Source: Clostridiales bacterium
Lineage (GTDB): Bacteria > Bacillota > Clostridia > Christensenellales > Borkfalkiaceae
Direction: 5' to 3'
Assembly (NCBI GenBank): GCA_015055965.1
Contig: SVHG01000020.1
Span: 1 to 40,939, forward strand
Length of the DNA stretch: 40,939 nt
Positions 1 to 9,676 of this stretch are shown piece after piece. How positions within the stretch are numbered: position 1 is the stretch's first letter; every line of letters starts with the position of its first letter. The position numbers and the translations under genes were made by a program. Below the pieces are notes generated by a model. That model was not told where the DNA came from and did not search any database. It was given only the letters and a program-made list of their open reading frames with translations.

Positions 1-123
1 ATACCAATTAAAGGGAAACTCTTAACGTAGGCTTTTTTTAAACGTGATTTAGAATATAGCCCAAAACGTAACGATAATTAAAAAAATAAAACCCTCAACA
101 GGGGGTAAAAAAGGAGATAAAAA

Positions 124-3100
124 ATGAAAAAAAGATCACTTTTATCAATACTACTTCTTACGCTAGTTGCTCTTTTTGCATTTTCCTTTGTAGCGTGCGA
201 TAAAGAAATTCAAACGCTCAAGTCATTGCAAAACGAGTACGGTATAGTTGTTGACGGTGGTAGCTTTGAAGAAGGCTCTAGCTTAATAAGCAATAGCATT
301 TCTACAACGACAGAAGAAGCAATAGCAGTTCTTACGGCAATTGCCGATCAGAACTACAACAAGGACGGTGGCGTATATATTTTTGATATCTACGTTACTA
401 AAGACGGCGCAAAAGTACAGCCTGACGGAAAGGTAACGGTTTCTATTCCCATTCCTAACGCTGAGGTTGAAGAATATTTAGTATTCCATATTAAAGGGGA
501 TAATTCAGTAGAAAAGCTTATTCCTACCGTGGCTAACGGAAAAATTTCATTTGAAACAAGCAGTTTTTCTTACTTCGTAATAACGGAAGCAGTCGTTCAA
601 GACGCTCCACCCATACACGTACACGATTTTGAATGGGTAGAAGGAAAGGAAGCAACCTGTGAGGAAGAAGGCATTGTAGGACACTACCACTGCGAGGCTT
701 GCGGAAAGAATTTTAACGAAAAATACGGCGAAATTGATTCCGTTATCATCGAAAAAGGATCTCACGACGTGGGTAACAACTACAGCCCAAGAATAGAGCC
801 TACTTTCTTTATGGAAGGAACTGTGGCATATTACATTTGTAACGACTGCTTACAGTACATCGGTGAGGACGGACAGATCATTCCTCCGACGGATATTTTC
901 ATTCCGACCCTGTCCCTTGAAATTTCGGTTTGCGTAAACGGCGTGCCTACCGAGCTTGCCCTTCAGGGCGATTTTAACGGTGAAACAGCCGAATGGAAGG
1001 CCGAGGGGCTTTCGGTAAAGATCGGTGACGTGATCACAGTTTGTCTTACCGACGATACGAACTATAAACTTACCTTCACCTGCGACGGAATCGTGGACGA
1101 AAAGGGCGTTGTAACTACCGCTTGCGAGGTTGCAACCGTTGATTTCTATGCTGACCGTAACAGTTTACACTTGGTAATGCTTGATCCTACCGTTTGCGTA
1201 CACAACTACGTATGGGTAGAAGGCAAAGAGCCTACCTGTGAGGAAGAAGGTGTTGCAGATCACTACCACTGCGAGGCTTGCGGAAAGAACTTTGATCCGA
1301 ATTACGGTGAGATGGAATCGATAAGCATTCCAAAAGCAGAGCACGAATACGGTTCAATGTATTGGGGTAACTCTGCTAACTTCTTTGAAGATGGTAATAT
1401 TGAATACTATCAATGCTCCGAGTGTGAAAAATACTTTGACAACGAATATAACGAAGTCGAAACACCTATTATTCCCAAATACTCAACCAATATTTCTATT
1501 TGCGTAAATGGTGTGCCTACAGCTCTTGTGTTTGCCGAGCAGTACGAAGGACACATTATATGGACGCTTGATAAGCTTACGGTCAAGGAAGGCGACGTGA
1601 TTACCGTTTGCTGTACCGATAATCCCGATATAACCCACAGCTTCTCGAGCTTCGGTATAATTGATTCGGACGGAAAAATAACGATGACAGCCGTTGCACA
1701 AGTAGTGGTAGAAGCTACCTATAACGGCGTAATGCTTAGCATAAATTATATTTACGAAGAAACGTATAATCACTACGTTAACCACATTGGCGTGAAATCG
1801 TATGATATGACTCTTGACGAAAGTAACCCCACGATGGTGTTTGTAAAGGACGTTACACTCCCTGCCGGAAGTGAAGTAAAAATTCATGCATTAATACTTC
1901 CTACTATGCAGGATTTAAGTTATATCGGCGCAACTCTTGTGAATACCGATCAGTCGATAGCTGTGAAGCAAAACGGCTACTTTGAAATTCTCATTGACGG
2001 TACGTTTGACTTTTACTTTGATTTTGAGAAAAACGAACTGACTATCGTAGAAGGCAACGATTATGAATACTACCTTAATCATATCGGTGTTAAATCGTAC
2101 GATTTGATTCCTTACGACTACAATCCTAACGTGGTATTTATTGAGAGCCTTACTTTTGATGCCGGAACTCAGATAAATATACAGGCTAAAAAGTTTTCAA
2201 CCAACCAGAATATTAGTTATTATCCATCTCTTTTTGATACCGATCAGTCGATAGCTGTAAAGCAAGACGGCTACGTTGAGATCTTAAAGAGCGGTACGTA
2301 CGACTTTTACTTTGATTTTGTAAAAAACGAACTGACTATCATAGAGATATACCAAGGTATCGTTATCGAAATCAACGGCGTGCAGTATCCTATGAGCTAC
2401 GTAACCTATCCCGATGGCGAAACAAAATCTTATATTTACGGTTACGTTAGCCTTTCTGAGGGAGATACCTTTGTTATCATCGATAACGTAAACAAAATTA
2501 CTTACGACTTCGACGATATTTCCGCAGATTATGCTTGGAATATTAGGGATTATCACCGCGGTGATAATGGCGAGTTTGTTGTGGATTACTCTGCTCGTTA
2601 CGGAATTGAGTTTGACTACGGCGGAGAGAAGAAAATTTTTATAAACAAGGTGTTTGATCCTAATTTTGGTAACGATTATCAAATAAAATTCATGGATACG
2701 CAGTACGAAAACGTTCCGCTTGAAGGGATAGAAATTCCTGCGGAAGTGGATGTTTATAACGAACTTTTATGGTATATAGCACATTCTGAAGTAGAGAATA
2801 ACGAAGATATATTGTCCTTCATTGGTGAATACGGCTTATGGGTGTATACTGCAACGCTTTACCTTGAAGAAGGTATGAAGTTTAATATCTTGAGTGATCA
2901 AAGCACTATAATAAACGCAACTCATTTGACAGAGCTTTACGCAGAGAACGGTGACGTCGGATTGTCGGGTTCTTTCGTTTATATTGGTGAAAGAGGCTAT
3001 TACACTATAACATATTTGCCTTGCGTTAATTCCTTTGCGATAACGAGAGAGGCAGACCCCGACGTTTACATTTACTGCGACGAGGGATTGCTTCCCCTTA

Positions 3101-3708
3101 CAAAAGATGAAAATAACGTTGTTACATATTATGTTGAAGCCACTACATCTACCTACATTGCGTATATGGATTACGCTACGAGAGGGTGGTTAGCATTCAC
3201 CCTTGATAGTGAAACGGATAGCACTGTTGCACGTGTAGAGTACGATGAAGAATCGGATATGAGTATGCTATTTTTCGATAAGGCAGGAACATATTATCTT
3301 GCCTACAACATAGAAACAGGCGTGCTTTCCATCACTTCCGTTGGTGGTGGCACCGATCAAGGTGGTGACGATGAGCAGGGTGGTAGCGAAAGTATTGATG
3401 ATTATATAATCTTCATTTCTGTTGTTGATTACACCAATGGAAATCAAACGCTTTACCCGACTAAGAATCCCGATAATGCAAACGAGCTTTACATCAGAGT
3501 GGAAACAATTGCTGCGAACAGCTATCTTTCCGTAAGTGCAATGTCTAAAGCGGATTACTCCTCTACTACCTATGGCACGCTTGCGGATACCGATGCGTCG
3601 GTAGCTACTAATCTTACCGCAGACATGATTTGCGTAAAGGTAGCCGGACCGATTGAAATTTATTTCAACTTTGAAACAAAAACTGTAAAAATCGTTGCTG
3701 TAAGCTAA
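124..3708 (+). CDS. Large multidomain surface lipoprotein with duplicated modules
   Basis: A 1194-residue exported lipoprotein of unknown function. Residues 1-24 form a signal peptide (KKR, then a hydrophobic core) ending in FVAC, so Cys25 is the predicted lipidated residue. An N-terminal beta-rich segment (about 30-155) is followed by two copies (about 164-210 and 359-403) of a module reading HxxxWVEGKE-TCEEEG then HYHCEACGKNF. Each copy is followed by a second Cys-pair segment and a domain starting VCVNGVPT (about 269 and 460). Two tandem repeats begin YVNHIGVKSYD and YLNHIGVKSYD (about 550 and 650) and end with FYFDF-KNELTI, which resembles small carbohydrate-binding beta-sandwiches. Similar FYFNFETKTVKI wording ends the protein, after a Gly/Asp linker near 1085. 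There is no LPXTG motif. AAGGAGAT lies just before the ATG. A role in glycan binding at the cell surface is inference. Confidence 0.85.
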   Translation: MKKRSLLSILLLTLVALFAFSFVACDKEIQTLKSLQNEYGIVVDGGSFEEGSSLISNSISTTTEEAIAVLTAIADQNYNKDGGVYIFDIYVTKDGAKVQPDGKVTVSIPIPNAEVEEYLVFHIKGDNSVEKLIPTVANGKISFETSSFSYFVITEAVVQDAPPIHVHDFEWVEGKEATCEEEGIVGHYHCEACGKNFNEKYGEIDSVIIEKGSHDVGNNYSPRIEPTFFMEGTVAYYICNDCLQYIGEDGQIIPPTDIFIPTLSLEISVCVNGVPTELALQGDFNGETAEWKAEGLSVKIGDVITVCLTDDTNYKLTFTCDGIVDEKGVVTTACEVATVDFYADRNSLHLVMLDPTVCVHNYVWVEGKEPTCEEEGVADHYHCEACGKNFDPNYGEMESISIPKAEHEYGSMYWGNSANFFEDGNIEYYQCSECEKYFDNEYNEVETPIIPKYSTNISICVNGVPTALVFAEQYEGHIIWTLDKLTVKEGDVITVCCTDNPDITHSFSSFGIIDSDGKITMTAVAQVVVEATYNGVMLSINYIYEETYNHYVNHIGVKSYDMTLDESNPTMVFVKDVTLPAGSEVKIHALILPTMQDLSYIGATLVNTDQSIAVKQNGYFEILIDGTFDFYFDFEKNELTIVEGNDYEYYLNHIGVKSYDLIPYDYNPNVVFIESLTFDAGTQINIQAKKFSTNQNISYYPSLFDTDQSIAVKQDGYVEILKSGTYDFYFDFVKNELTIIEIYQGIVIEINGVQYPMSYVTYPDGETKSYIYGYVSLSEGDTFVIIDNVNKITYDFDDISADYAWNIRDYHRGDNGEFVVDYSARYGIEFDYGGEKKIFINKVFDPNFGNDYQIKFMDTQYENVPLEGIEIPAEVDVYNELLWYIAHSEVENNEDILSFIGEYGLWVYTATLYLEEGMKFNILSDQSTIINATHLTELYAENGDVGLSGSFVYIGERGYYTITYLPCVNSFAITREADPDVYIYCDEGLLPLTKDENNVVTYYVEATTSTYIAYMDYATRGWLAFTLDSETDSTVARVEYDEESDMSMLFFDKAGTYYLAYNIETGVLSITSVGGGTDQGGDDEQGGSESIDDYIIFISVVDYTNGNQTLYPTKNPDNANELYIRVETIAANSYLSVSAMSKADYSSTTYGTLADTDASVATNLTADMICVKVAGPIEIYFNFETKTVKIVAVS

Positions 3709-3748
3709 CAACACGTTAATAAAATTCACATAAGCATTAAAACATTAT

Positions 3749-3772
3749 CCCCTTGTCTTTCGGGGCAAGGGG
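3749..3772 (+). other. GC-rich hairpin upstream of the second surface gene
   Basis: CCCCTTG and CAAGGGG form a 7-bp stem with a 10-base loop in otherwise A+T-rich spacer. No T-run follows, so it does not look like a terminator. It lies about 20 bases upstream of the GGAGG that serves the 3804 start. It could stabilise or pause the transcript between the two surface-protein genes. Confidence 0.45.
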
Positions 3773-3803
3773 AACAGAAAAAAGAGAAAAGGAGGAAAAC
3801 TCA

Positions 3804-6800
3804 ATGAAAACAAAGTCGAGAAACTTACTTATTAGCTTTTTTGTTATGATTGCAATGCTACTCGGCGTATTTGCGATAATACCGTTGACGGCATCTGCGC
3901 TATCGCTCACTCCCACGCCGGAGGAAACACCTGCCGAAACGGTCTACGTTGGCGGAGTTGCTCTTAGCAAGGGGCAGTACGTAAAGAACGGTGAAACCAC
4001 AGCCACTACGGGCGAGCCCGATTGGGAGGAAAGTGGATTTGCTTTCTATGCGTCAAGCGGTACATTCCATCTTTCCGATTATGAATACGAGGGAACAGGA
4101 TATACCCACGACACAAGTGAAAAATCGGTGATCTATTCCGAGGGCAAGCTTGAGATAATCCTTCACGGCACAAGCTCTATCAAAAACACCGCAGATACGG
4201 AACTTTGGTCGGCGAACGGTATTCGTACCAAGGGAAATCTCATTATCGACGGTCCCGGCTCGATTACCATCAATGCACCTTATGCGATCTATGGTAATAA
4301 CCTTGTAAAGTTTGAATACGGCAGAACAGTGATTCCAAGTGCTACCGTTGCAATTGAAGCAGGCGGTAACTTTATAGTAAACGGCGGCGTTTTGGAGCTT
4401 CATTCCACGCAGCCCATCTATGCGGGGGCAAGCTTTATCAGCGGCGGCTCATTTTTCGCCACTGCGGAGCAGGGTGTGTTCCAAACAGCACCTATGATCT
4501 CTGTAAATACGGAGGATGAATACTACTTGAACATTTGTACCGATGTTGAAGGAAATATTCCGGCGGCATACGTGCCCGACAATATAAGACAGTATAAATA
4601 TTTCAAAGTAGTGCCCCCCACGCTTACGGAAATCAACAGCATCAGCGTAAGCGGTGTGACCTTGCCCGCGCTTGGCGGTAAGGTCGGGGATGCCGGCTAT
4701 GGCGGTGCAACCTATGGCGGTAACTATTACGTATTCGATATGTACGTGGATATGTTTGTTGGCGACACTTGGGTGGCAGCAGAAGACACTACGAGCATCG
4801 TGGCAGGTGTAAAGTACAGAGTTGTTCTTGGAATCGATCCCGAGGAAGGATACACGATATCTGCCGATATTGCCGGTACTGATGTTTTGATCAACGGTCA
4901 GCAGGCAACAGAATATGAGATATTTGAGTACCCCGATTATAATTCGATTGATATTTGTTACGAATTTTCATATACCGCAACCGAAACCCCCATTACCTCA
5001 ATCGCGGTTTCTAATCTTGTTTTGCCGACAGCAGGTCAAACGGCAGCAGATTGGGATTTCAATCCCGGTATGCTTGCTTTCGGCGGCAACTATGACTTTG
5101 ACGATTGTGGGATGCAAAAATACACCGGCACTGAGTGGGTGCCAATGGGTGCAGGTGATACTACAATTCTAACGAATGTAAAGTACAGATTTTTCATTGA
5201 ACTGAGTGCAGACGAGGGGTATTTCTTCTCGCCCGAGCTGACCTCGGATGACGTGACGATCGGCGACTATGATGCCGTGCTTTTAGCAGTTAATGTTTCC
5301 GGCGAGCTTGCGGTAGTCGCTGCTGAATTTTACTACGAAGAATCTTCCACAACTCCTATTACGTCCATATCGGTTTCGGGCGCTGATCTGCCCGAGGTTG
5401 GCGAAACGAAGGAGGTTGTGGAATTTACCCCTGACTCACTTACCTACGGTGGTGAGTACAAAATGGTAGGCAGAGGCTTTGCAAAATACACAGGAACTGA
5501 ATGGGTTGACGTTTCGGACACTGAAAGTCTTGAATACGGTGTAAAATACAGAGTAAGCCTTGTACTTGCACCGAACGAAGGATATGCGTTTGCGGATTCT
5601 ATTACCTCTGATGATGTGACCTTCAACGGTAAGGATGCTGAATTTCTCGGCTTTGCAAATGCCGGCACCGCAAAGTATGCGCGGATCGCGCTTGAATTCT
5701 CCTACGAAGCATCTGCAACCGATTACGGCATCACTATTGCCAAAAAGAACGGCACAGAAACCGTTGGTGTGCTAATTACAGAAGAAAACTGCACAGATGT
5801 CCTCGGTGACGGCACGGTTTCCTATGACCCTACAACCAATACCTTAACGCTGAACGGCTACAAGTACGAGGGCGAGGGTTGCAATTTTGAGGGCGGCTAC
5901 CTTGTTGTTACTGCAGAAATCGAAGAAAGCCTAACCATCAAGCTGATCGGTGAAAATAAAATTGACATAAGTGGCGTGTATGGCTCGGGCTTCGTTATCT
6001 TGGGTGACGGTGACGTTAGATTTATCGGTGATGGCTCTCTTACTATTGACGCGCTGATGTACGGCATCTCGGTTCAATCGGGCGACCTTATAGTGGAAAG
6101 CGGCAACGTGACTATTGATTGCACAGGAATGCCTTCCGCTGCGATTTCAGCTACAAACTTTTATATGATAGGTGGCAATCTCAAGCTCTTCTCCGCGTTT
6201 CTCGGAATAGGCATGATGAGTAGCGAAAGCGATATGGCTTTTGAAGGGGGAGTCCTTGAGGTATCGGTAAACAACGCTGGCTACTGTTTCGTTTATAGCG
6301 CAGGTGGCGATATGACCTTTAACCCTATGACCCCCGAAATTAACTGCGGTGCTTATGACGCTATTGCAAGCGCAAACACTGACGGTAGCGAAGCAGGCGA
6401 ATATAACGAGGAACAACTCGGTTCTTATAAATACGTTAAAATTACCGAGATTGAAAGCTACGGCATCACCATTGCCGATAAGGACGACTCCGGTGCGACC
6501 GTTGGAGTGCTTATCACCGAAGAAAACTGCACCGACGTTCTCGGCGACGGCACGGTTTCATTTGACCCAGAAACAAATACACTCACCTTGAACGGCTACA
6601 AGTACGAGGGCGAAGGGGTGTATTTTGAAGAACAGGAGGCTTTCTTCTGCTTAATGGCAGATCTCCCTGTTGAAGGGCTTACCATTGTTTTAGTTGGTGA
6701 AAATAGTATTAAACTTAGTGGCAGTAATTCTGCTGGTATGGCATTATTTGGAAATAGCGACTTAACTATTAAAGGCGACGGCTCACTTACCATCAACACC

Positions 6801-7526
6801 GGGATGCAAGGTATAATTATGGCGCAAAACAGTAGCACGATAAAGATCGAAGGTGGAAATATTGACATTACTACCACGGCAGTTGCTGTTTCCACAAAGG
6901 ATTTTGTTATGACGGGCGGTAATTTGAAGATTACCACCAATATGTTTGGTTTTGCCACTTTAAGCGCAGATGGAGCATTTTGTATCAATGGCGGTTCGGT
7001 GGAAATTAGTACTGCTTATGCAGGGTATGCTTTCATCTATGCAAATATTGGAGATGAGACCTACAATCCGATCGCGCCCGACCTTTCAGGTTACGTTGGC
7101 ACATACAAGATGACCGCAGGCATTAACGTAGACGGCAGCGATGCTACCGACTTTAACGAGGGTTATCTCAGTTCCTACAAGTACGTTAAAGTAGAGCCTA
7201 CCCACGTTCACGACCACGGCACAGCTTGGGAAAGCGATGCAAATAACCATTGGAAGGAGTGTTCTTGTGGCGATAAGGCTAACGTAGGAGCTCATAACGA
7301 CGGAAATTCAGATGGAAAATGCGACGTTTGCGATTATCAAATGGCAAACGGTGGTGGCACTTCTGAAAATCCTGATAAACCTAAGGACAGACTTTCCGGC
7401 GGTGCTATCGCCGGCATAGTGGTTGGCTCTATTGCAGTAGCCGGTATCGGTGGATTTGCCGTTGTTTGGTTTGTTGTAAAAAAGAAATCCTTTGCAGATT
7501 TAATTGCAATATTCAAAAAAAGATAA
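3804..7526 (+). CDS. Membrane-anchored beta-helix surface protein with Ig-like repeats
   Basis: A 1240-residue exported protein. The start at 3804 is chosen because AAAAGGAGG precedes it and a normal signal peptide follows (positive n-region, hydrophobic core, cleavage near ASA-LS at about 33). Residues 45-270 and two related blocks (about 640-880 and 886-1132) resemble right-handed beta-helix or carbohydrate-binding repeats. Both later blocks open with YGITIA, GVLITEENCTDVLGDGTVS and LTLNGYKYEGEG. Between them lie three Ig-like modules starting ITSIAVS or similar (about 275, 397, 518). Residues 1134-1180 form a His/Cys module (HVHDHG, NHWKECSCG, CDVCDY). A single membrane helix (about 1200-1226) followed by KKK anchors the C-terminus. 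No sortase motif is present. It follows the large lipoprotein by about 95 bases and may be co-transcribed. The function is unknown; adhesion or glycan binding is inferred. Confidence 0.85.
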   Translation: MKTKSRNLLISFFVMIAMLLGVFAIIPLTASALSLTPTPEETPAETVYVGGVALSKGQYVKNGETTATTGEPDWEESGFAFYASSGTFHLSDYEYEGTGYTHDTSEKSVIYSEGKLEIILHGTSSIKNTADTELWSANGIRTKGNLIIDGPGSITINAPYAIYGNNLVKFEYGRTVIPSATVAIEAGGNFIVNGGVLELHSTQPIYAGASFISGGSFFATAEQGVFQTAPMISVNTEDEYYLNICTDVEGNIPAAYVPDNIRQYKYFKVVPPTLTEINSISVSGVTLPALGGKVGDAGYGGATYGGNYYVFDMYVDMFVGDTWVAAEDTTSIVAGVKYRVVLGIDPEEGYTISADIAGTDVLINGQQATEYEIFEYPDYNSIDICYEFSYTATETPITSIAVSNLVLPTAGQTAADWDFNPGMLAFGGNYDFDDCGMQKYTGTEWVPMGAGDTTILTNVKYRFFIELSADEGYFFSPELTSDDVTIGDYDAVLLAVNVSGELAVVAAEFYYEESSTTPITSISVSGADLPEVGETKEVVEFTPDSLTYGGEYKMVGRGFAKYTGTEWVDVSDTESLEYGVKYRVSLVLAPNEGYAFADSITSDDVTFNGKDAEFLGFANAGTAKYARIALEFSYEASATDYGITIAKKNGTETVGVLITEENCTDVLGDGTVSYDPTTNTLTLNGYKYEGEGCNFEGGYLVVTAEIEESLTIKLIGENKIDISGVYGSGFVILGDGDVRFIGDGSLTIDALMYGISVQSGDLIVESGNVTIDCTGMPSAAISATNFYMIGGNLKLFSAFLGIGMMSSESDMAFEGGVLEVSVNNAGYCFVYSAGGDMTFNPMTPEINCGAYDAIASANTDGSEAGEYNEEQLGSYKYVKITEIESYGITIADKDDSGATVGVLITEENCTDVLGDGTVSFDPETNTLTLNGYKYEGEGVYFEEQEAFFCLMADLPVEGLTIVLVGENSIKLSGSNSAGMALFGNSDLTIKGDGSLTINTGMQGIIMAQNSSTIKIEGGNIDITTTAVAVSTKDFVMTGGNLKITTNMFGFATLSADGAFCINGGSVEISTAYAGYAFIYANIGDETYNPIAPDLSGYVGTYKMTAGINVDGSDATDFNEGYLSSYKYVKVEPTHVHDHGTAWESDANNHWKECSCGDKANVGAHNDGNSDGKCDVCDYQMANGGGTSENPDKPKDRLSGGAIAGIVVGSIAVAGIGGFAVVWFVVKKKSFADLIAIFKKR

Positions 7527-7590
7527 ACCTTAATTAGAAATTAAAAGTATATAGTTTGAGTTTTTAACGGAGAGTTAAAAAGCATAAAGA

Positions 7591-7609
7591 AGCGCTATAA
7601 TCGCGTTTA
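7591..7609 (+). repeat. Degenerate copy of the CGCTATA/ATCGCG intergenic motif
   Basis: AGCGCTATAATCGCGTTTA is a diverged member of the short intergenic motif family seen at 9523, 10700, 11851 and 13023. The 7527-7696 spacer otherwise shows only small weak hairpins (TTTTTAAC/GTTAAAAA near 7561 and GTTTAT/ATAAAC near 7606) and no supportable gene. Confidence 0.35.
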
Positions 7610-7696
7610 TTCGGATAAACTTAAAATATATGAATACAACTTTTAAAATAAACGGAGCAAATAAGAATGTTCTAGCAAGGGTTTAAAATAACGTAA

Positions 7697-7742
7697 AGAG
7701 CATGCGCATAGGGGAATTACCTTTCGTGTATGCTCTTTTTTA
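7697..7742 (+). terminator. Intrinsic terminator after the surface-protein pair
   Basis: AGAGCAT (7697-7703) pairs with ATGCTCT, the stem extends with G-U pairs, and a run of six T follows. It ends the transcript coming from 3804-7526. Confidence 0.8.
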
Positions 7743-7770
7743 TAAAAATAAATATTTTTAAAAAAAGGTA

Positions 7771-7798
7771 TTGACAAATTAATTTTTTTCCTTATAAT
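7771..7798 (+). promoter_or_regulatory. Vegetative promoter for the GH20 gene
   Basis: TTGACA (7771-7776) and TATAAT (7793-7798) are separated by 16 bases, about 75 bases before the ATG at 7874. Confidence 0.8.
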
Positions 7799-7873
7799 TA
7801 ATGTTATAGCAAAGGTAAAATTGGCGGTAAAAGCTACTAATTTTGCGTTAATAACTTTTTAAAGAGGACTTTT

Positions 7874-9484
7874 ATGAAAAATGCTTTAAACGGTCGCTTT
7901 TGCGCTATGATAGACTGCTCACGCAACGGCGTTATGAAGGTGCAAACCGTTAAAACTTATATGGACTTGCTTACTAAAATGGGTTATAATTCCATTATGC
8001 TTTACACGGAAGATACTTGGGAAGTTCAAAACGAGCCTTATTTTGGCTATTTGCGCGGTAGGTATTCCACTAAAGAGCTTCGCGAGCTGGATTGCTATGC
8101 AAAAAAGGTGGGGTTAGAACTTATTCCCTGTATTCAAACGCTTGCCCATCTTAACGCGATTTTCCGTTGGAGGGAATATCAGCCTATTCGTGACGCTAAC
8201 GATATTTTGCTTTTAAACGACGAGCGCACTTATGAGCTTATAGATAATATGTTTGCAACCATAAAAAACACCTTTTCCACCGATTTAGTTCATATCGGTA
8301 TGGATGAAGCTCATATGCTGGGCAGGGGAAGGTATGCAGATATTCACGGCATTCGCTCTAAGTTTGATTTAATGACGGAGCATTTAAACCGCGTTAGCAA
8401 AATAGCCGAAAAATACGGCTTAAAAACCATAATGTGGTCAGATATGTTCTTGCGTATTGCTAATGATGGCGATTATTACGGTAAAAACCCCATTCCGGAA
8501 GAGGTAGCTAAAAAAATTCCTTCAAACGTAAATCTTATTTATTGGGATTACTATCACACAGAAGAGCAAACCTATCGTGATATGATAGACGCACACTCTA
8601 TCGCTAAAGAGGGTATGTGGTTTGCGGGCGGTTCTTGGGTTTGGTCCGGATTTGCGCCTAATATAGAGTGGTCCTTTAAAACTACTACCTCTGCATTAAG
8701 GGTTTGCAAAGAACGTGGCGTACAAAATATTATTATGACTTTATGGGGGGATTTTGGCAGAGAATGCTCTTGCTTTAGCGCCCTTTCTATGCTTTATCAC
8801 GCAATACAAATCTATAAGGGTAACGAGGATATGCAATCTATTAAAGATGGCTTTAATCGACTTATAGGCGAGTATTTTGAAGACTTTGCGCTGTTAGAAA
8901 TACCCAATCAGGTCAATGGAAATATTGCTACTAACTGTAATCCTTCTAAGTATATGCTATATAACGATCCCTTCATGGGAATATTTGATTGCAACGTTTA
9001 CGGTGGGGAAGCGGAGTATTATAAAAAGCAAAAGGGTAAGCTTTTAAAGGCTATGAAGAGAAGCAAAAGCTTTGGCTATCTTTTTGAGCTTCAGTATCAT
9101 TTATGCAACGTTTTGCAAACCAAGTACGATCTTGGCGTAAGAACCAGAAAGGCGTATAAGGCTAAGGATAAAGAAGGCTTAAGCTTGGTTGCAAAGGACT
9201 ACTTAAAAACGGTTAAATCGTTAAGAAAATTCCTTGCTTGCTTAGAAGCTCTTTGGTATAGGGAAAACAAGGGCACAGGCTTAGAAATTCAACAAATACG
9301 CTTAGGCGGCTTAATTCAACGCTTGCTTTCCTGTAATCAAAAATTGCAAGAATACGTTAGCGGTAAAATAGATATAATTGACGAATTAGAGCAAGAAATT
9401 TTAGACGAGTACAACTTTAAGGAAAATAAGGGCTTTATAATTATTACCGATTGGCCAACCTTGGCAACTGCAAACGTTGTGTAA
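7874..9484 (+). CDS. Glycoside hydrolase family 20-type beta-N-acetylhexosaminidase, cytoplasmic
   Basis: A 536-residue protein with a (beta/alpha)8 glycosidase layout: SIMLYTEDTW near residue 40, LIPCIQTLAHL near 83, and VHIGMDEAHMLGRGRY at about 139-154. The Asp144-Glu145 pair matches the catalytic D-E of GH20 enzymes, which use the substrate N-acetyl group as nucleophile. The arrangement, lacking the N-terminal accessory domain and carrying a long helical C-terminal part, is most like the GcnA-type bacterial hexosaminidases; that subgroup call is from memory. There is no signal peptide, so it should act in the cytoplasm on imported or recycled amino-sugar oligosaccharides. It has its own promoter and an AGAGGA ribosome site, and ends at the hairpin at 9523. 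It is a stand-alone unit between surface-protein genes. Confidence 0.8.
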   Translation: MKNALNGRFCAMIDCSRNGVMKVQTVKTYMDLLTKMGYNSIMLYTEDTWEVQNEPYFGYLRGRYSTKELRELDCYAKKVGLELIPCIQTLAHLNAIFRWREYQPIRDANDILLLNDERTYELIDNMFATIKNTFSTDLVHIGMDEAHMLGRGRYADIHGIRSKFDLMTEHLNRVSKIAEKYGLKTIMWSDMFLRIANDGDYYGKNPIPEEVAKKIPSNVNLIYWDYYHTEEQTYRDMIDAHSIAKEGMWFAGGSWVWSGFAPNIEWSFKTTTSALRVCKERGVQNIIMTLWGDFGRECSCFSALSMLYHAIQIYKGNEDMQSIKDGFNRLIGEYFEDFALLEIPNQVNGNIATNCNPSKYMLYNDPFMGIFDCNVYGGEAEYYKKQKGKLLKAMKRSKSFGYLFELQYHLCNVLQTKYDLGVRTRKAYKAKDKEGLSLVAKDYLKTVKSLRKFLACLEALWYRENKGTGLEIQQIRLGGLIQRLLSCNQKLQEYVSGKIDIIDELEQEILDEYNFKENKGFIIITDWPTLATANVV

Positions 9485-9522
9485 TTTGCCGTTGTTTTGC
9501 TTTATAAAAATAAATTTATAAT

Positions 9523-9564
9523 AGGGCTATAGTGTGAGTTAATCGCGCTATAGCCCTACTTTTT
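9523..9564 (+). terminator. Terminator of the GGCTATAG repeat family, copy 1
   Basis: AGGGCTATAG (9523-9532) pairs with CTATAGCCCT (9548-9557). The stem extends through TGTG/CGCG using G-U pairs to leave a 7-base AGTTAAT loop. Five T follow. It terminates the GH20 transcript and is nearly identical to the hairpins at 10700 and 13023. Confidence 0.85.
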
Positions 9565-9617
9565 GTTTAATTTTGTTTATTTTTTAATTGTTATAACTTA
9601 AAATTTTTAATATACTA

Positions 9618-9646
9618 TTGACAATAACTTATTAATATGTTAGTAT
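9618..9646 (+). promoter_or_regulatory. Promoter of lipoprotein paralogue 1
   Basis: TTGACA (9618-9623), a 17-base spacer and TAGTAT (9641-9646). An alternative TATAAT at 9646-9651 would need a 22-base spacer. The whole segment is repeated almost exactly at 10796. Confidence 0.7.
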
Positions 9647-9676
9647 ATAATTATAAATTTTTAAAGGAGAGTAGTT

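Noticed and set aside
3753..3803. In-frame TTG start extending the second surface protein upstream
   Set aside because: It lies inside a hairpin, has no ribosome site, and would bury the signal peptide. The ATG at 3804 has AAAAGGAGG and a normal signal sequence.
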